Positions 18,292 through 28,161 of a DNA stretch of 64,000 bases are shown here, piece by piece. Made by a program: the position numbers and the translations under genes. The DNA comes from Synergistaceae bacterium (GTDB lineage: Bacteria > Synergistota > Synergistia > Synergistales > Synergistaceae): contig JAAYFL010000055.1 in assembly GCA_012728235.1 (NCBI GenBank), forward strand, positions 62,001-126,000, given 5' to 3'. How positions within the stretch are numbered: position 1 is the first letter of the stretch; each line of letters begins with the position of its first letter. The notes beneath the pieces were generated by a model that saw only the letters and a program-made list of their open reading frames with translations, searched no databases and had not been told where the DNA came from.

Positions 18292-20310
18292 CTAGATCGT
18301 TACATCAACTTCGCTTGTAAGACGCGAATATTTTGGGACATAAGTTAAAGGAACGAAGTCCTTTCCCTTTGCGTCAAAGAACTTTCCAAAAAACTCTACA
18401 TACTGTAACCTCAATGAATGCACAAATGCTCCCAACAAATTAACAAGGATGCTAAAAGTGTGTCCTACTATAAATATTAGTGCTGCCAAGAATATTCCCA
18501 CATAGGGGGTACTTGCTACAAGAGTCCCGAGTAGATTTATAACCATACCGACAGCTGCTGAACCTAAGCCTAAAGCAAGTAGTCTACTGTAGCTAAGTAC
18601 GTCTCCAAGATAACCGGTTACATTATATAAACTTAAGACTCCTGATAATAATCTTGAAAAAATATTCTTTTTTTCTCGTCCTTGTGTTGCTATAAGCAGT
18701 ATTACCGAAATTATAGATAATATTTTAGATGGCGCAAGAAAAGCTTCATTTATAACTCCACCCATAGCCATGCCCATTACGACTAAAGAAACAAGAAAAA
18801 CAATCCAGCCGGCATGGACAAAAATAGCAGCGACTTTATCTCCCTCTTTCCAGCTTGCATACATAGCTATTATTAGTCCAAAGATGATATGTACAAAACC
18901 AAGTGATAAAGAAATTATAAGAAAAGTCATTGGGTCATTCATAGGGTCTAAAAATTGTAGTGCATCTTTAATGGGTATTAGAGGGTGTAAAAAGGAAAAC
19001 GCAGTTATACTATCACCAAACCAAGACCCTGTGACTGCACCAACAAAAATTGTTAGAGTCATAGCTATGGTCAGAATAACAAAAAACTTCCTCAGTATGG
19101 GCGTTAGGCGATGCTTAACAAGGATATAGCCGAAAAGAGCCGTAAGAATTAACCCGTATCCCGCATCTCCAAAACACATGGCCATAAACAAAAAGAAAAA
19201 GGGAGCCATAGGTGTTGAAGGATCCACCTTTCCATATGTTGGGGTACCATACATAAGAGTTAAGGGTTCTACGCAAGACGCCCACTTAGAATTCTTGAGT
19301 AGCGTAGGCGGCATCTCGTTTTCTTTGGGTTCGACAAGGGCAAATTCAGTCATGTTTTCATATTCTTTAACTTTTGCTTCAACAAGGCTAAGCTTAGCTG
19401 TTGGAAGCCAAAGCGACCAAATTAAAACCTCTTCTGTGGGTAATGCTGAAAGCATTGAAACCAATCTATCTCTGACTATATTCCAATAATCTGTATAATC
19501 ACGAATCATTTCTAAGCCTTCATTTGCTTTAGCAGCAATTAAGGCCTTCTCGTTTTGCTCTCTTTCCTTACATTCATCAATTTCTTTTGTAAGCTTTATT
19601 TTTTCCTCTGGAGCAGTTTTATTAAATTCTCTTGGAACATCGACTCTGTTAGCTGAAAAATCGGTAGCTATACTTTGAACTAAGTCGCCTTTTTCTCTCC
19701 TATAAAGCAAAGCAAAAGTTATCTCGGAATCTTTTTGTTTATGGGACAGCTCCTGTAACTCAAAGAAGTCTCCTAGTTCCCTTGTAAGTTTATTCTTAAA
19801 ATTATCAGATAACTCACTAGAGACAGTAAAAATCTCTCCCAACACAGTTGCTGTGCCCTTTGTAAAAAGTTCTAAGGGCCATTTCACCTGTTCCAATTGT
19901 TTTAATTGCGAGAATAATCCTCTCAATCGAGTTTCGTTTGAATGATACAAAGTAAGAGCGTCGTCTTTTCCCTTCACATAGTTGTAAAGATCTAAAAATT
20001 TTTGCTCATCTACCTTTGCCTCTAGAGTAGACAACGATATTTGCCGGATATCACCTAACATTATCGATAAAGAGCTTCCTTTATCTGTTTCATATGGCTC
20101 AAGTAAGCGCATTAAGTATTTTGCATCAGATAATAATTCGTCTATATGCGCAAGCTTTGATTGTAGCTGAGAAACTGACCCTGCATCGAGATTACCTTCA
20201 GTTTGTGGAACGAATTCACAACAACCCAAAGCTTGTATTTTCTCTGCAAGTTTAGTAGCTACAGATTTATGCACTGCTATTTGAGCCTTACTCATCTGCG
20301 TGAGAGCCAT
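18292..20310 (-). CDS. atpI: V-type ATPase membrane subunit I (a-subunit)
   Basis: Subunit I/a forms the ion half-channels beside the rotor and anchors the peripheral stalks. The N-terminal ~350 residues are soluble and helical. The C-terminal half has 7-8 membrane helices and includes PFFFLFMAMCFGDAGYG, the key-arginine helix (LGDVLSYSRLLALGLG), and the terminal FVHSLRLQYVEFFGKFF. The length of 672 aa is typical. The start ATG has GAGGTGGTGG upstream and overlaps the atpH end by 23 nt. In the operon it lies directly before the K subunit. Confidence 0.95.
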   Translation of the reverse strand: MALTQMSKAQIAVHKSVATKLAEKIQALGCCEFVPQTEGNLDAGSVSQLQSKLAHIDELLSDAKYLMRLLEPYETDKGSSLSIMLGDIRQISLSTLEAKVDEQKFLDLYNYVKGKDDALTLYHSNETRLRGLFSQLKQLEQVKWPLELFTKGTATVLGEIFTVSSELSDNFKNKLTRELGDFFELQELSHKQKDSEITFALLYRREKGDLVQSIATDFSANRVDVPREFNKTAPEEKIKLTKEIDECKEREQNEKALIAAKANEGLEMIRDYTDYWNIVRDRLVSMLSALPTEEVLIWSLWLPTAKLSLVEAKVKEYENMTEFALVEPKENEMPPTLLKNSKWASCVEPLTLMYGTPTYGKVDPSTPMAPFFFLFMAMCFGDAGYGLILTALFGYILVKHRLTPILRKFFVILTIAMTLTIFVGAVTGSWFGDSITAFSFLHPLIPIKDALQFLDPMNDPMTFLIISLSLGFVHIIFGLIIAMYASWKEGDKVAAIFVHAGWIVFLVSLVVMGMAMGGVINEAFLAPSKILSIISVILLIATQGREKKNIFSRLLSGVLSLYNVTGYLGDVLSYSRLLALGLGSAAVGMVINLLGTLVASTPYVGIFLAALIFIVGHTFSILVNLLGAFVHSLRLQYVEFFGKFFDAKGKDFVPLTYVPKYSRLTSEVDVTI

Positions 20311-20623
20311 AAGACGCCACCACCTCTTTTACCAACCATTTTGCCACAGCTTCTACGCTGCCTTTTTTTTCATCATAATATAATTTCGCTTCTTCTTCTC
20401 CCTCAGCAAAAATTTTTTTTGCCTCGGCATCTGCGTTTTTTTCCGTTTCTGTTACTTTCTCACGCCACTGTCTATGACACTGCTGCTTATTTGCTTTTAT
20501 GAGCTGTTCTGCGTCTGACTGGGCAGTAGCCAATATATTAGCAGACTCAACATTGGCTTCAGCTACTATTTTTTTTGCCATAGTTTCTTGTTCTCTTATA
20601 CCTTCAGCTAAATTTTCTGCCAA
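20288..20623 (-). CDS. atpH: V-type ATPase peripheral-stalk coiled-coil subunit (G/H, NtpF-like)
   Basis: A 111-aa, almost entirely charged helical protein (LAEGIREQETMAKKIVAEAN; EKNADAEAKKIFAEGEEEAK). It fits the coiled-coil partner of subunit E in the peripheral stalk. It is the first gene of the operon, the place of ntpF in Enterococcus hirae. I chose the TTG at 20623, exactly 8 nt after GGAGG. A GTG at 20632 is too close to the ribosome site (3 nt). Family identity rests on coiled-coil character and position, because these subunits diverge strongly. Confidence 0.82.
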   Translation of the reverse strand: MAENLAEGIREQETMAKKIVAEANVESANILATAQSDAEQLIKANKQQCHRQWREKVTETEKNADAEAKKIFAEGEEEAKLYYDEKKGSVEAVAKWLVKEVVASYGSHADE

Positions 20624-20680
20624 TAAGTCCACCTCCCTCCATACACTATTTCTTATATTCTATAAAAAAATAACCTAACA

Positions 20681-20709
20681 ATTTTACACATAGAATCGGC
20701 TATAGTCAA
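20681..20709 (-). promoter_or_regulatory. Promoter of the V-ATPase operon
   Basis: Minus-strand TTGACT, 17-nt spacer, TAAAAT, located about 58 nt upstream of the atpH start. It lies in the spacer after addA, so the ATPase operon can be transcribed independently of addBA. Confidence 0.75.
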
Positions 20710-20777
20710 TTTATTCTTATCTACAAGAGCCTTTTAAAATACGCCGCGCAAGTAAACACAGCATCTTATTTATTTTT

Positions 20778-23700
20778 TTACATTTCACATTCTTCGCTCC
20801 AAGGACAGACGGAGCATCTAGTCAACGCTCTGTCATATCTATGAGAAAGAGCCAGTTTTGATAGAAGATGTACATTTTCACCTATCGCATGCAACTTATC
20901 TTCATCAAGTACCCTAACTCTTACATTATCATTAGTTAAATAGTTTATCCCTACAACAATATCATTGTTTTTAAACATATTTTTCTCTATACGATACTTC
21001 CAAATAGCAAAAGCGTAAAAATCTAGCTGTGCGTCATAATATTCAGTGGGTGCAATGTTTTCTTTGGTAGTCTTCCAGTCCCGTATATGGATACTGTTAT
21101 CTCTTTCCCAAAATATATCAATTGAGCCTACCATCACAAGTTCTTTGTCGTACACCCTAAAAGGGGTCTCGCGTTTAAGTCCGTCTTTACTATTATTAAG
21201 AATTTTGAGATTTTCCCCTTCATCGCTTTCTGCAAATTTAAATAACAATTCTCGAATCTTTTTTCTTGAACTGCTTAATTTGAATTCTGGCTGTAGATCT
21301 AAGGGTATTTTTTTAAGCGTATTATTAAAAACGGACTCGTCTTCATCCGGGACAAGAACATTTATAGAATTTTTATCAAAGTCCCATCTGCTTAAAAACC
21401 AGTGAGTTAAACTTCCAAAATCAGCTCCTCCAACACCATCCTCGCTCTTATTAACCCATAGCATCTCTTTCCCTTGTCGATATGCCAAACGATAGGCAGT
21501 AGGACACCAACTAAGCATTGCATAAGCAGATGCCGAAAAACGAGCAAGTGTGGCCGTATCTTCTTCTCTTAATTCTAATGCTTTTGCTTTTATTTGTTTC
21601 TCTACTCGTCTTGCTGTCAATCTTTTTGTACTGTTATCTATTGTGAGCCATGAAACATTACAGAAATCTAATTTAGAGTGGGCTAAATCAAGTGTTTTAT
21701 TTTCATCTGTCTCTCTTTGTGGTATTTCTATTTTAGCCACTTTAAACAAATGACTTAAAAAACTGTTGTCTTTGGGCTCGGATATTTTGTTATCACTACT
21801 TTCGCACGTTAACGTACCACAAAGTATAAGCTTCTCTCTTGCCCTTGTTGTAGCTACGTACCATAGTCTTTCTTGCTCTTCAGACTCCATTTTATTTTCA
21901 ATTTCTGAATGCCAAATGCCAGAAACAGTATTTTTATTCCCAAAGTTTTCATCTTCATAAAAAAGAAAGTCTGGTATTACTGGAGACAGAATGCCATATT
22001 TCAAGGATAAACTGATTCCGGAAACTTTTTTAACATCATTTTCAATTCCGACTAAAGCCACAATAGGAAACTCTAGTCCTTTTGATGCATGAATTGTCAT
22101 TATTTGTACTGCATCATGCTCTTCGTCTAAAACAGTAGGTTCTTCTTTTTGCCCTGCGTTCACTGATGCATATTGCAAATAATCTGACAATCCAACCAGA
22201 GAGCGCCCCTGTACTGATTCATATTCATTTGCCAAATCTGCAAGAGCAACAATGTTCGCTGTTACCCGATTTCTCATTCTAGGCTCAAAGGCTTTCAGAT
22301 AATGTGGAACTTTTATTATCTCATGTATTAGATCTACTACCCCTTCAAGATCTGCAATAGCCTTTAGTCTCATCAGCTCTTTCCATACTTCTGGCAACTT
22401 TTCTTTTACTACATCACTCAGCCTTATTGGCTCTCTTTTTACTTTTAATCGATAAGCTGCAAACAGTGTATCTTCTGCTACTTTAGGCTCTACTCCACTA
22501 AATGGAGAGGCCAACCACCCTGCCAAAAGATATGGGTCTTCAGGCTGAGTTAGCAGTGAAATTAAATTTATTATGTCTGCTACTTCTCCTCTGGCAAAAT
22601 AATCTTTTGATGTGCAAATTCTGTATGGTACCTCTATTTCATCGAATGCACACTCTATTTCTGAATATACTGTTCTGGAAGGAACAAGAACGGCAAAGTC
22701 CTTCCACGTGACATCTCTGAACTTATTATCTTCTTTTATTTCTTTATCCCAAATCTGTGTTTTTGAATTAATCATTTCCTTTATTCGTACAGCTAACTCC
22801 TTAAAACATCTTGTTCTCATTTCTTTTATATTTTCATTTTTCCCCCATTTTTCTTCGCCTTTTTTATTAAAATAAGGCTCCCTTGCTTCAATACCTAATA
22901 ATATTTCAAGAGTCGGGTTTATGGGGTTTTGGTTTCGCCTCTCCCACCAAATAGCATCGCCTTCTGCTCCCACTAGCGGTTCATATTCGAAAGGACAAGT
23001 AACATCTTTTTTTGCTGGCCATAAGGACTCAAATATGCTATTGATTTTATTAAGAAGAAGATCGTGTGTTCTAAAACTTTTATCGAGAGTTACATAGAGG
23101 CTATTAGGAGCATTACCACATTTTGCTTCACGAATATATTTTTGAAATATTGATAAATCCGCGTGACGAAAACGATAAATTGATTGCTTTATATCTCCAA
23201 CTATGAAAAGTGTGCTGCCCATATCTTTCCAAAGAGCTTGCAACATATCCTCCTGCAGTCTATCAGTATCTTGAAACTCATCGACTAAAATATGCTTGAA
23301 TTTCTCCCCATATTTTTTATTTTTATTTAAAACATCTGACGCATAGCGAATTAGGTCGTTATGGGTGAGTATGCCTTCTTTCTTTCGCAATGATTCCCAA
23401 CACTGCCACCCTATCGCTGCAGTTTTATTCAAAAGCGACAACAACGCAATTTCACTATTAGAGGGCATAGAAGCCATCAACACCTTGACTTTGGCCTCAT
23501 CTCTCCAAGTTTTTAAATTTTTATTTTCTATAGAGGATATTATCCTTCCAATTGCATCCTTCAATTTTGAGTTTCCAGGTAATTTTGCTAATCCTGAGTA
23601 TAATATTTGCTTTGCGAAAGTTTCTAGGCACACGCTAGAAAACTCTGCTTCAGAATAATCTAACATAATATTTTTTAAATTTTCAAAACTTAAGGGATTA

Positions 23701-24482
23701 TTAATTAGCTCTTCCCTTACAAAGACATCTGAAAAGACTTCTTCTTGCCACAAGTTCCATATTTCCACAAATATTTTCTTTTGGCTATTTACATCTTCAA
23801 TTAGAGCGCAATTGTCTTGATTCCATATTTCATCTGGAGTTTTTCCATAACTCCCGAATTTCTCTGATGCATCTTTTGCCATTTTTGTTAGTTTTTTGGG
23901 TGTATAAAAGGAAACAAATTCACTGAAAAATTCATTGTTAAAGAGCTCTTCACAGCGCTCCTGCCATTCCTTATCGTTCAATATTTGCAATAGTTTTTCA
24001 TTGGACAATGCTGCGAGAGATTCTGAAAAAGTTTTCCACCATAAATCTTCACTCGGTGCAGTTGTAATAGATGCCCCAGGATCTATGTCAAGTAGTAGGC
24101 CTGACTCTCTAATTACCTTCATTGCAAAAGAATGAATTGTTGAAATATGAGCATCATCTATATACTGTATTCTTTGCTTAAAATGCGGAAGATTACTGCT
24201 AGATTTTTCGTGCCAAGACAATAAAGTCTTCTTTATCCGCTCCTGCATCTCTCTTGCCGCTTTTTCTGTATATGTCAGCACAAGAATTTCATCTACCTTG
24301 CAGTCGGGATCCTGGGCCAGCAGCCAAGCAAATCTTTGTGACAAAGTTTGTGTCTTACCTGTTCCTGCTCCAGCACTTACAACTGTCAATTTTTTCTCAC
24401 TTCTTATTGCTTCTATTTGAGAGCTGGTTCCATTAATATTGTCCTTCTCCCACTCGTTACGAAAAAAGACAGTATTATTCAT
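20778..24482 (-). CDS. addA: AddA-like helicase-nuclease subunit (RecB family)
   Basis: A UvrD-type superfamily 1 helicase fused to a RecB-family nuclease, which with AddB processes double-strand breaks for recombination. Walker A SAGAGTGKT is near residue 40. LVDEFQDTD (Walker B), SFRT and IMTIHASKGLEFPIV are later helicase motifs. The C-terminal nuclease has GSIDIFW...IRDWKTTK...QLDFYAFA. Cysteines WCPTAYRL and CSVCPWSEEC flank the nuclease and could bind an Fe-S cluster. I chose the ATG at 24482 (1234 aa), 8 nt after GGAGG, overlapping the addB stop by 8 nt. A longer reading adds only eight residues. The order addB-addA is normal for this complex. Confidence 0.88.
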   Translation of the reverse strand: MNNTVFFRNEWEKDNINGTSSQIEAIRSEKKLTVVSAGAGTGKTQTLSQRFAWLLAQDPDCKVDEILVLTYTEKAAREMQERIKKTLLSWHEKSSSNLPHFKQRIQYIDDAHISTIHSFAMKVIRESGLLLDIDPGASITTAPSEDLWWKTFSESLAALSNEKLLQILNDKEWQERCEELFNNEFFSEFVSFYTPKKLTKMAKDASEKFGSYGKTPDEIWNQDNCALIEDVNSQKKIFVEIWNLWQEEVFSDVFVREELINNPLSFENLKNIMLDYSEAEFSSVCLETFAKQILYSGLAKLPGNSKLKDAIGRIISSIENKNLKTWRDEAKVKVLMASMPSNSEIALLSLLNKTAAIGWQCWESLRKKEGILTHNDLIRYASDVLNKNKKYGEKFKHILVDEFQDTDRLQEDMLQALWKDMGSTLFIVGDIKQSIYRFRHADLSIFQKYIREAKCGNAPNSLYVTLDKSFRTHDLLLNKINSIFESLWPAKKDVTCPFEYEPLVGAEGDAIWWERRNQNPINPTLEILLGIEAREPYFNKKGEEKWGKNENIKEMRTRCFKELAVRIKEMINSKTQIWDKEIKEDNKFRDVTWKDFAVLVPSRTVYSEIECAFDEIEVPYRICTSKDYFARGEVADIINLISLLTQPEDPYLLAGWLASPFSGVEPKVAEDTLFAAYRLKVKREPIRLSDVVKEKLPEVWKELMRLKAIADLEGVVDLIHEIIKVPHYLKAFEPRMRNRVTANIVALADLANEYESVQGRSLVGLSDYLQYASVNAGQKEEPTVLDEEHDAVQIMTIHASKGLEFPIVALVGIENDVKKVSGISLSLKYGILSPVIPDFLFYEDENFGNKNTVSGIWHSEIENKMESEEQERLWYVATTRAREKLILCGTLTCESSDNKISEPKDNSFLSHLFKVAKIEIPQRETDENKTLDLAHSKLDFCNVSWLTIDNSTKRLTARRVEKQIKAKALELREEDTATLARFSASAYAMLSWCPTAYRLAYRQGKEMLWVNKSEDGVGGADFGSLTHWFLSRWDFDKNSINVLVPDEDESVFNNTLKKIPLDLQPEFKLSSSRKKIRELLFKFAESDEGENLKILNNSKDGLKRETPFRVYDKELVMVGSIDIFWERDNSIHIRDWKTTKENIAPTEYYDAQLDFYAFAIWKYRIEKNMFKNNDIVVGINYLTNDNVRVRVLDEDKLHAIGENVHLLSKLALSHRYDRALTRCSVCPWSEECEM

Positions 24483-27366
24483 TGCAACCACCTCCAAAAT
24501 TATCATCCTCGCCTTCTTCTAAATCATAAGAAACAGCTTCTTTTTTTCTGCAAATTGTATAAAACTCACAATACCTACTACAGGCGAGAGAGTTATAATC
24601 CGCCTCATATATCCCTTTTTTAATAGATTCCGCCATATCATGTATATGCTCTTTTGTTTCTTTTAACAAATCATCTAATTCTTTATTAGTGTTTTTTGCT
24701 TCATAAACTTCTTTTATTTCATTATCGATAAAATACCCACACAAAGTACCACTCTTATGCCCTACCCAAGCGTAACCTATAGGCCGGTATCCTTTCCCTT
24801 GTTTTATTATTGAATATGCAGCAAGTTGCCAATCATCTTTGTGTTTATTTGCATCTCCAAGCTTATAGTCAAGAATTACCATGCGTTTCACATCTTCAGA
24901 TTCAAATATATCAGCTCTATCCAATCTCCCTCTAAATTTTACTCCGCCAACATCTAATTCCGGCAACCAAGACTCTATTTCCACATTTGTTCTTCCTGAC
25001 ATGTTTTTTTCAATTTTATCAAGCAACAAAGCTACTGACTCTACTTGTTTCTTAAGTCTATCTGCTTGTCTTTTTAATCTTCCATCTTTTATTAGGTTAG
25101 GGTATTCTTCAGCTGCTTTATCCCAATATTTCTTGCTTAAAATTACAAAACTTTGTTTATTATTTTTCTGATATTCCAACCAAGAAAGCTCCCATAGCTT
25201 ATGTACAAAACTACCGGCAGACAGAGGATCAAAAAGATCTGTCCTTGTCTTTTCTAGCCCAAGCACTGACTTACACCAATAGCGATAAGGACATTTTATC
25301 CACTCATCTAATGAGCTAAGAGAAACTGTCTTTTCTAAAAAATCTTCTCCCCATTCTACTTTTCTTGGCATTCTGTCCCTGTCAATCTTTTTTTCTCCTT
25401 CACTTACTTCGGCTCCAGAAAACCATGTCTCGTTTTTATCAGGTGTCAAACTTAACAAAGGATATAATATTTCCCCTTTAGCGGGATAATTAGTTTTTAT
25501 CGACTCTAGAAATTGTGCTTTGCCTACGGGCCTGGCATTTGAATCGTTTAAAGAGCGTGTAAAAATTATTCCATCTACACCTGTCGCTATCAATCTTCTA
25601 AAAAGAGATTCTCTTTGCTCTCTTTTGTCATGTAAGTTAGGAAGATATAGTACAAATGCGTCACTTTCTTTTTCAACATCACTAACTGTTATATTGTTGA
25701 TTTTTTCTTTATTCTCATCACTTAAAAGGGGAGACTCCTTAAACTTCCCCGGCCATGTGTCATAGTCCACATCAGTCATAATCCAGTACCTATGTTCAGC
25801 TAATACAGGAGGGGAGCCTACATATACAGTAACCGAGCCATTTTGCTGGAGCGGCATAGGAAGTTTGGCATTTTCATTCCAATCCAATATGTAATTAATC
25901 GCATCCGAACCCGACAAAAACACATTAAGAAGTTCCTTAATATTTTTATCAGAACTTTCAACTGTTTTTATTTTTCTCTCTAGCTCTCTAATGCTATACG
26001 CAAAATTCTTTATCTCTGAATCTAATTCTACTTGGGTAGAAACTAAAGGCCCTATTTTATTTGTAATATCAAGATCTAAAATAAAATCTCTCCATGTGCT
26101 CAATACTGTTACTGGAGAACCTCCCGTCCTAATCTCCGAACAAAAACCTATTATTCTCTTAAATACTTTTAACATCTTTTCCTGGTTTTTAAGATTTAAT
26201 TCCCATTTTTTTTGACCTTGCGGATGATATTTTAGGCAGTTTTTAAAATTAAAATCTTCAGTATGAATGAGGGGTGAAGACAAAAGTAAAAGTGTTTCGT
26301 GTGTATCCCAGTTACTTGAATATGCGCTCCATATTAACTTGGGCAATTCACCCAATAAGGTTTCACCAACATTTTCCCGAACTTGCAGGTTATAGGGGAT
26401 TTTATAGCGTGACAAAGCGCTCTTAAGTATTTTTAGTCGTTTCTCTTGTACTTGTATTCCTATATCCCCAAAACTTGTAAAGCCGCCAATTTTACTTAAA
26501 TCACTCTTGTCATGTAGCCATAATGCCAATTCTCTAGCTATAGCATTAAATTGTAAAAACGCATTACTAGCATTTAATTCCATATAATTTATTTCTATTG
26601 CTGTTTTTTCTTTATATCCTTTATAGTCTGATATCTGTTTTATTGAGTCATGTCTATATTCTAAGCCGGAATTTGGTAATATAAATATTTTTTCTACCTC
26701 TTTGTCAAAGCTATGTTTTACTAAATTTAGCTGACCTCCGGTAAATGTAAGAAATCCTATAAAAACAAATTTATGCTCTTTCGAGTAGCTACGCACTTTG
26801 GTATTGTTTAACAACTTACTCGTTTCTGTTGCAATCTGAGCACTGTCTAGGAGGTTATTTTTTTCTAAATATGACAAATAATCTGAATAAAGACGATATA
26901 AAATTGCCTCCGGAGAAGTTTTGTTTCCTTCCGTTTCGCTAATCTTCTCTGTTAATGTTTCCGGCAACACTCCTTCTAAGAGCAAATCGCGAATATTTTC
27001 CCCAAGTATTTTTACAAAACCGTGTCGTTCTACCCCAGGCGGCAAGTCCAACCCAGCATTTTTTGTTTCTTTAACAAATAAGTTTAATAGATGTTTTAGA
27101 ATAAAAAGGTGATCAGTCGGATCTAGTACATGTCGTGGAGAAACCTCTGCGACAATATTTAACTCATTATAAAGATCGCTCCAAACCCAAATTTTCGGAC
27201 GCTCTTCGAGAAACGAACCATTATCAGAAATTAAATCTAATAAATACTCTCTGTCCATACCTGAAGGCACAATAAAAATAGCCTTCTCTTTGTTTTTTTC
27301 ATAAATTTCTGCCAAGCGCTTTTGTTTTTCTGATATATGGTAATAACTCTCAACGCTTACACTCAT
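24475..27366 (-). CDS. addB: AddB-like helicase-nuclease subunit with C-terminal PD-(D/E)XK domain
   Basis: Partner of AddA in break resection. The 963-aa protein has a C-terminal RecB-type nuclease (FRGRLDRADIF...ILDYKLG...WQLAAYSIIKQ). It also has cysteines laid out as CPYRYWC and CSRYCEFYTIC, the usual arrangement for an Fe-S cluster around such nucleases. The N-terminus starts its first strand as AIFIVPSGMD, with no GxxGxGKT motif, so I infer it does not hydrolyse ATP. I chose the ATG at 27366, with CGGGAGAG upstream, over an ATG 24 nt earlier that has no ribosome site. It starts a divergent spacer of about 500 nt. The central part diverges strongly, so the symbol is given by architecture and pairing. 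Confidence 0.82.
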   Translation of the reverse strand: MSVSVESYYHISEKQKRLAEIYEKNKEKAIFIVPSGMDREYLLDLISDNGSFLEERPKIWVWSDLYNELNIVAEVSPRHVLDPTDHLFILKHLLNLFVKETKNAGLDLPPGVERHGFVKILGENIRDLLLEGVLPETLTEKISETEGNKTSPEAILYRLYSDYLSYLEKNNLLDSAQIATETSKLLNNTKVRSYSKEHKFVFIGFLTFTGGQLNLVKHSFDKEVEKIFILPNSGLEYRHDSIKQISDYKGYKEKTAIEINYMELNASNAFLQFNAIARELALWLHDKSDLSKIGGFTSFGDIGIQVQEKRLKILKSALSRYKIPYNLQVRENVGETLLGELPKLIWSAYSSNWDTHETLLLLSSPLIHTEDFNFKNCLKYHPQGQKKWELNLKNQEKMLKVFKRIIGFCSEIRTGGSPVTVLSTWRDFILDLDITNKIGPLVSTQVELDSEIKNFAYSIRELERKIKTVESSDKNIKELLNVFLSGSDAINYILDWNENAKLPMPLQQNGSVTVYVGSPPVLAEHRYWIMTDVDYDTWPGKFKESPLLSDENKEKINNITVSDVEKESDAFVLYLPNLHDKREQRESLFRRLIATGVDGIIFTRSLNDSNARPVGKAQFLESIKTNYPAKGEILYPLLSLTPDKNETWFSGAEVSEGEKKIDRDRMPRKVEWGEDFLEKTVSLSSLDEWIKCPYRYWCKSVLGLEKTRTDLFDPLSAGSFVHKLWELSWLEYQKNNKQSFVILSKKYWDKAAEEYPNLIKDGRLKRQADRLKKQVESVALLLDKIEKNMSGRTNVEIESWLPELDVGGVKFRGRLDRADIFESEDVKRMVILDYKLGDANKHKDDWQLAAYSIIKQGKGYRPIGYAWVGHKSGTLCGYFIDNEIKEVYEAKNTNKELDDLLKETKEHIHDMAESIKKGIYEADYNSLACSRYCEFYTICRKKEAVSYDLEEGEDDNFGGGCNE

Positions 27367-27663
27367 GTTAACTCTCTCCCGAATAATCATTCTAAAAACA
27401 TAGTCTTATGCATGAATTGTTTTTTATTTTATATTTAAAGTGTGACATTACAATTACTACGTTTATCTCATGTCTTTTCCTTCATAAAATATTAGTGTTT
27501 CCCTATCTTATTACTTTTATAGTTTTTAAATTTCTATTTCGTTTGTTTGTAGTTTAAGGGTAAGTGCTGTACAACCTATTGACAAGTTATTCTTGAAAGG
27601 TATCACAGTATTTAATTTTAACACTATAATGAGCTAATTGCTTTTAATACAGCGTAATTTATG

Positions 27664-27687
27664 TTGCTAAAATTTTAATTTTAGCAA
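27664..27687. repeat. Perfect palindrome TTGCTAAAATT-tt-AATTTTAGCAA
   Basis: Two 11-nt arms around 2 nt, in the AT-rich spacer. It has no T-tract placed like a terminator on either side. It could be an operator or a cruciform-prone site; its function is unknown. Confidence 0.6.
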
Positions 27688-27728
27688 TATATAACACAAT
27701 TCGTTTCCAATTCACTATATGTTTTGCT

Positions 27729-27753
27729 AAGCTAATAATTAAAATATTAGCTT
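27729..27753. repeat. Inverted repeat AAGCTAATA / TATTAGCTT
   Basis: Nine-nt arms around 7 nt, 41 nt downstream of the previous palindrome and sharing its GCTAA core. A further GCTAA stands just before it (27725-27729 region), so the motif is enriched here. Confidence 0.5.
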
Positions 27754-27894
27754 TATAATGCGATTAAAATTTAAATATAAATTACATTGTTTAGCTCTTA
27801 TGTATATAATATTGGGAAGAAATAAAATCAAATTTTTTTCATTGTGTATAGATACGATAAAACGAGTGAAAGATATACAAAGGAGGGGATGTAT

Positions 27895-28041
27895 ATGCTT
27901 TGCTGTACAATCTGTGGCAGGGTGCTTAAGGAGTGTTGTGATCTTTTTCATGAGGCAATAACAGAAGATGGAGAAACTGTCGTCGTTTGTAATGATTGTG
28001 CGATAGAAAATGATTTAGACTTTGAGCCTGAAACGGAATAA
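27895..28041 (+). CDS. Small zinc-ribbon-type protein, unknown function
   Basis: A 48-aa protein with cysteine pairs MLCCTICG and VVCNDCA separated by about 25 residues, plus extra cysteines (ECC) and an acidic C-terminus (ENDLDFEPETE). This suggests a single C4 zinc ribbon. The ATG at 27895 sits 8 nt behind a near-perfect AAAGGAGGGG ribosome site, which is the main evidence that it is translated. An ATG two codons earlier is too close to that site. It is followed 120 nt later by a second small plus-strand gene. I do not recognise a named family. Confidence 0.65.
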   Translation: MLCCTICGRVLKECCDLFHEAITEDGETVVVCNDCAIENDLDFEPETE

Positions 28042-28161
28042 ATATAAAACATAAATTTAAGGACATTTTAATTTCTGCCGATTCCTCTTTAATATAACAA
28101 AAAATAAACAAGGCTATCTATGTTTTTACAATTAAATCAATACAAAAAAGGAGATGGAAAG

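Larger units (their letters stand above)
27367..27894. other. AT-rich divergent spacer between addB and the small zinc-ribbon gene
   Basis: About 530 nt without a supported gene, very AT-rich by eye. A weak minus-strand promoter for addB is possible: TTGTAA, 16 nt, TAAAAT (27426-27453). Two palindromes built on GCTAA/TTAGC lie at 27664-27687 and 27729-27753. For the plus-strand genes only loose -10-like boxes are seen (for example TATAAT near 27624). I see no tRNA, known riboswitch or repeat array. Confidence 0.6.
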
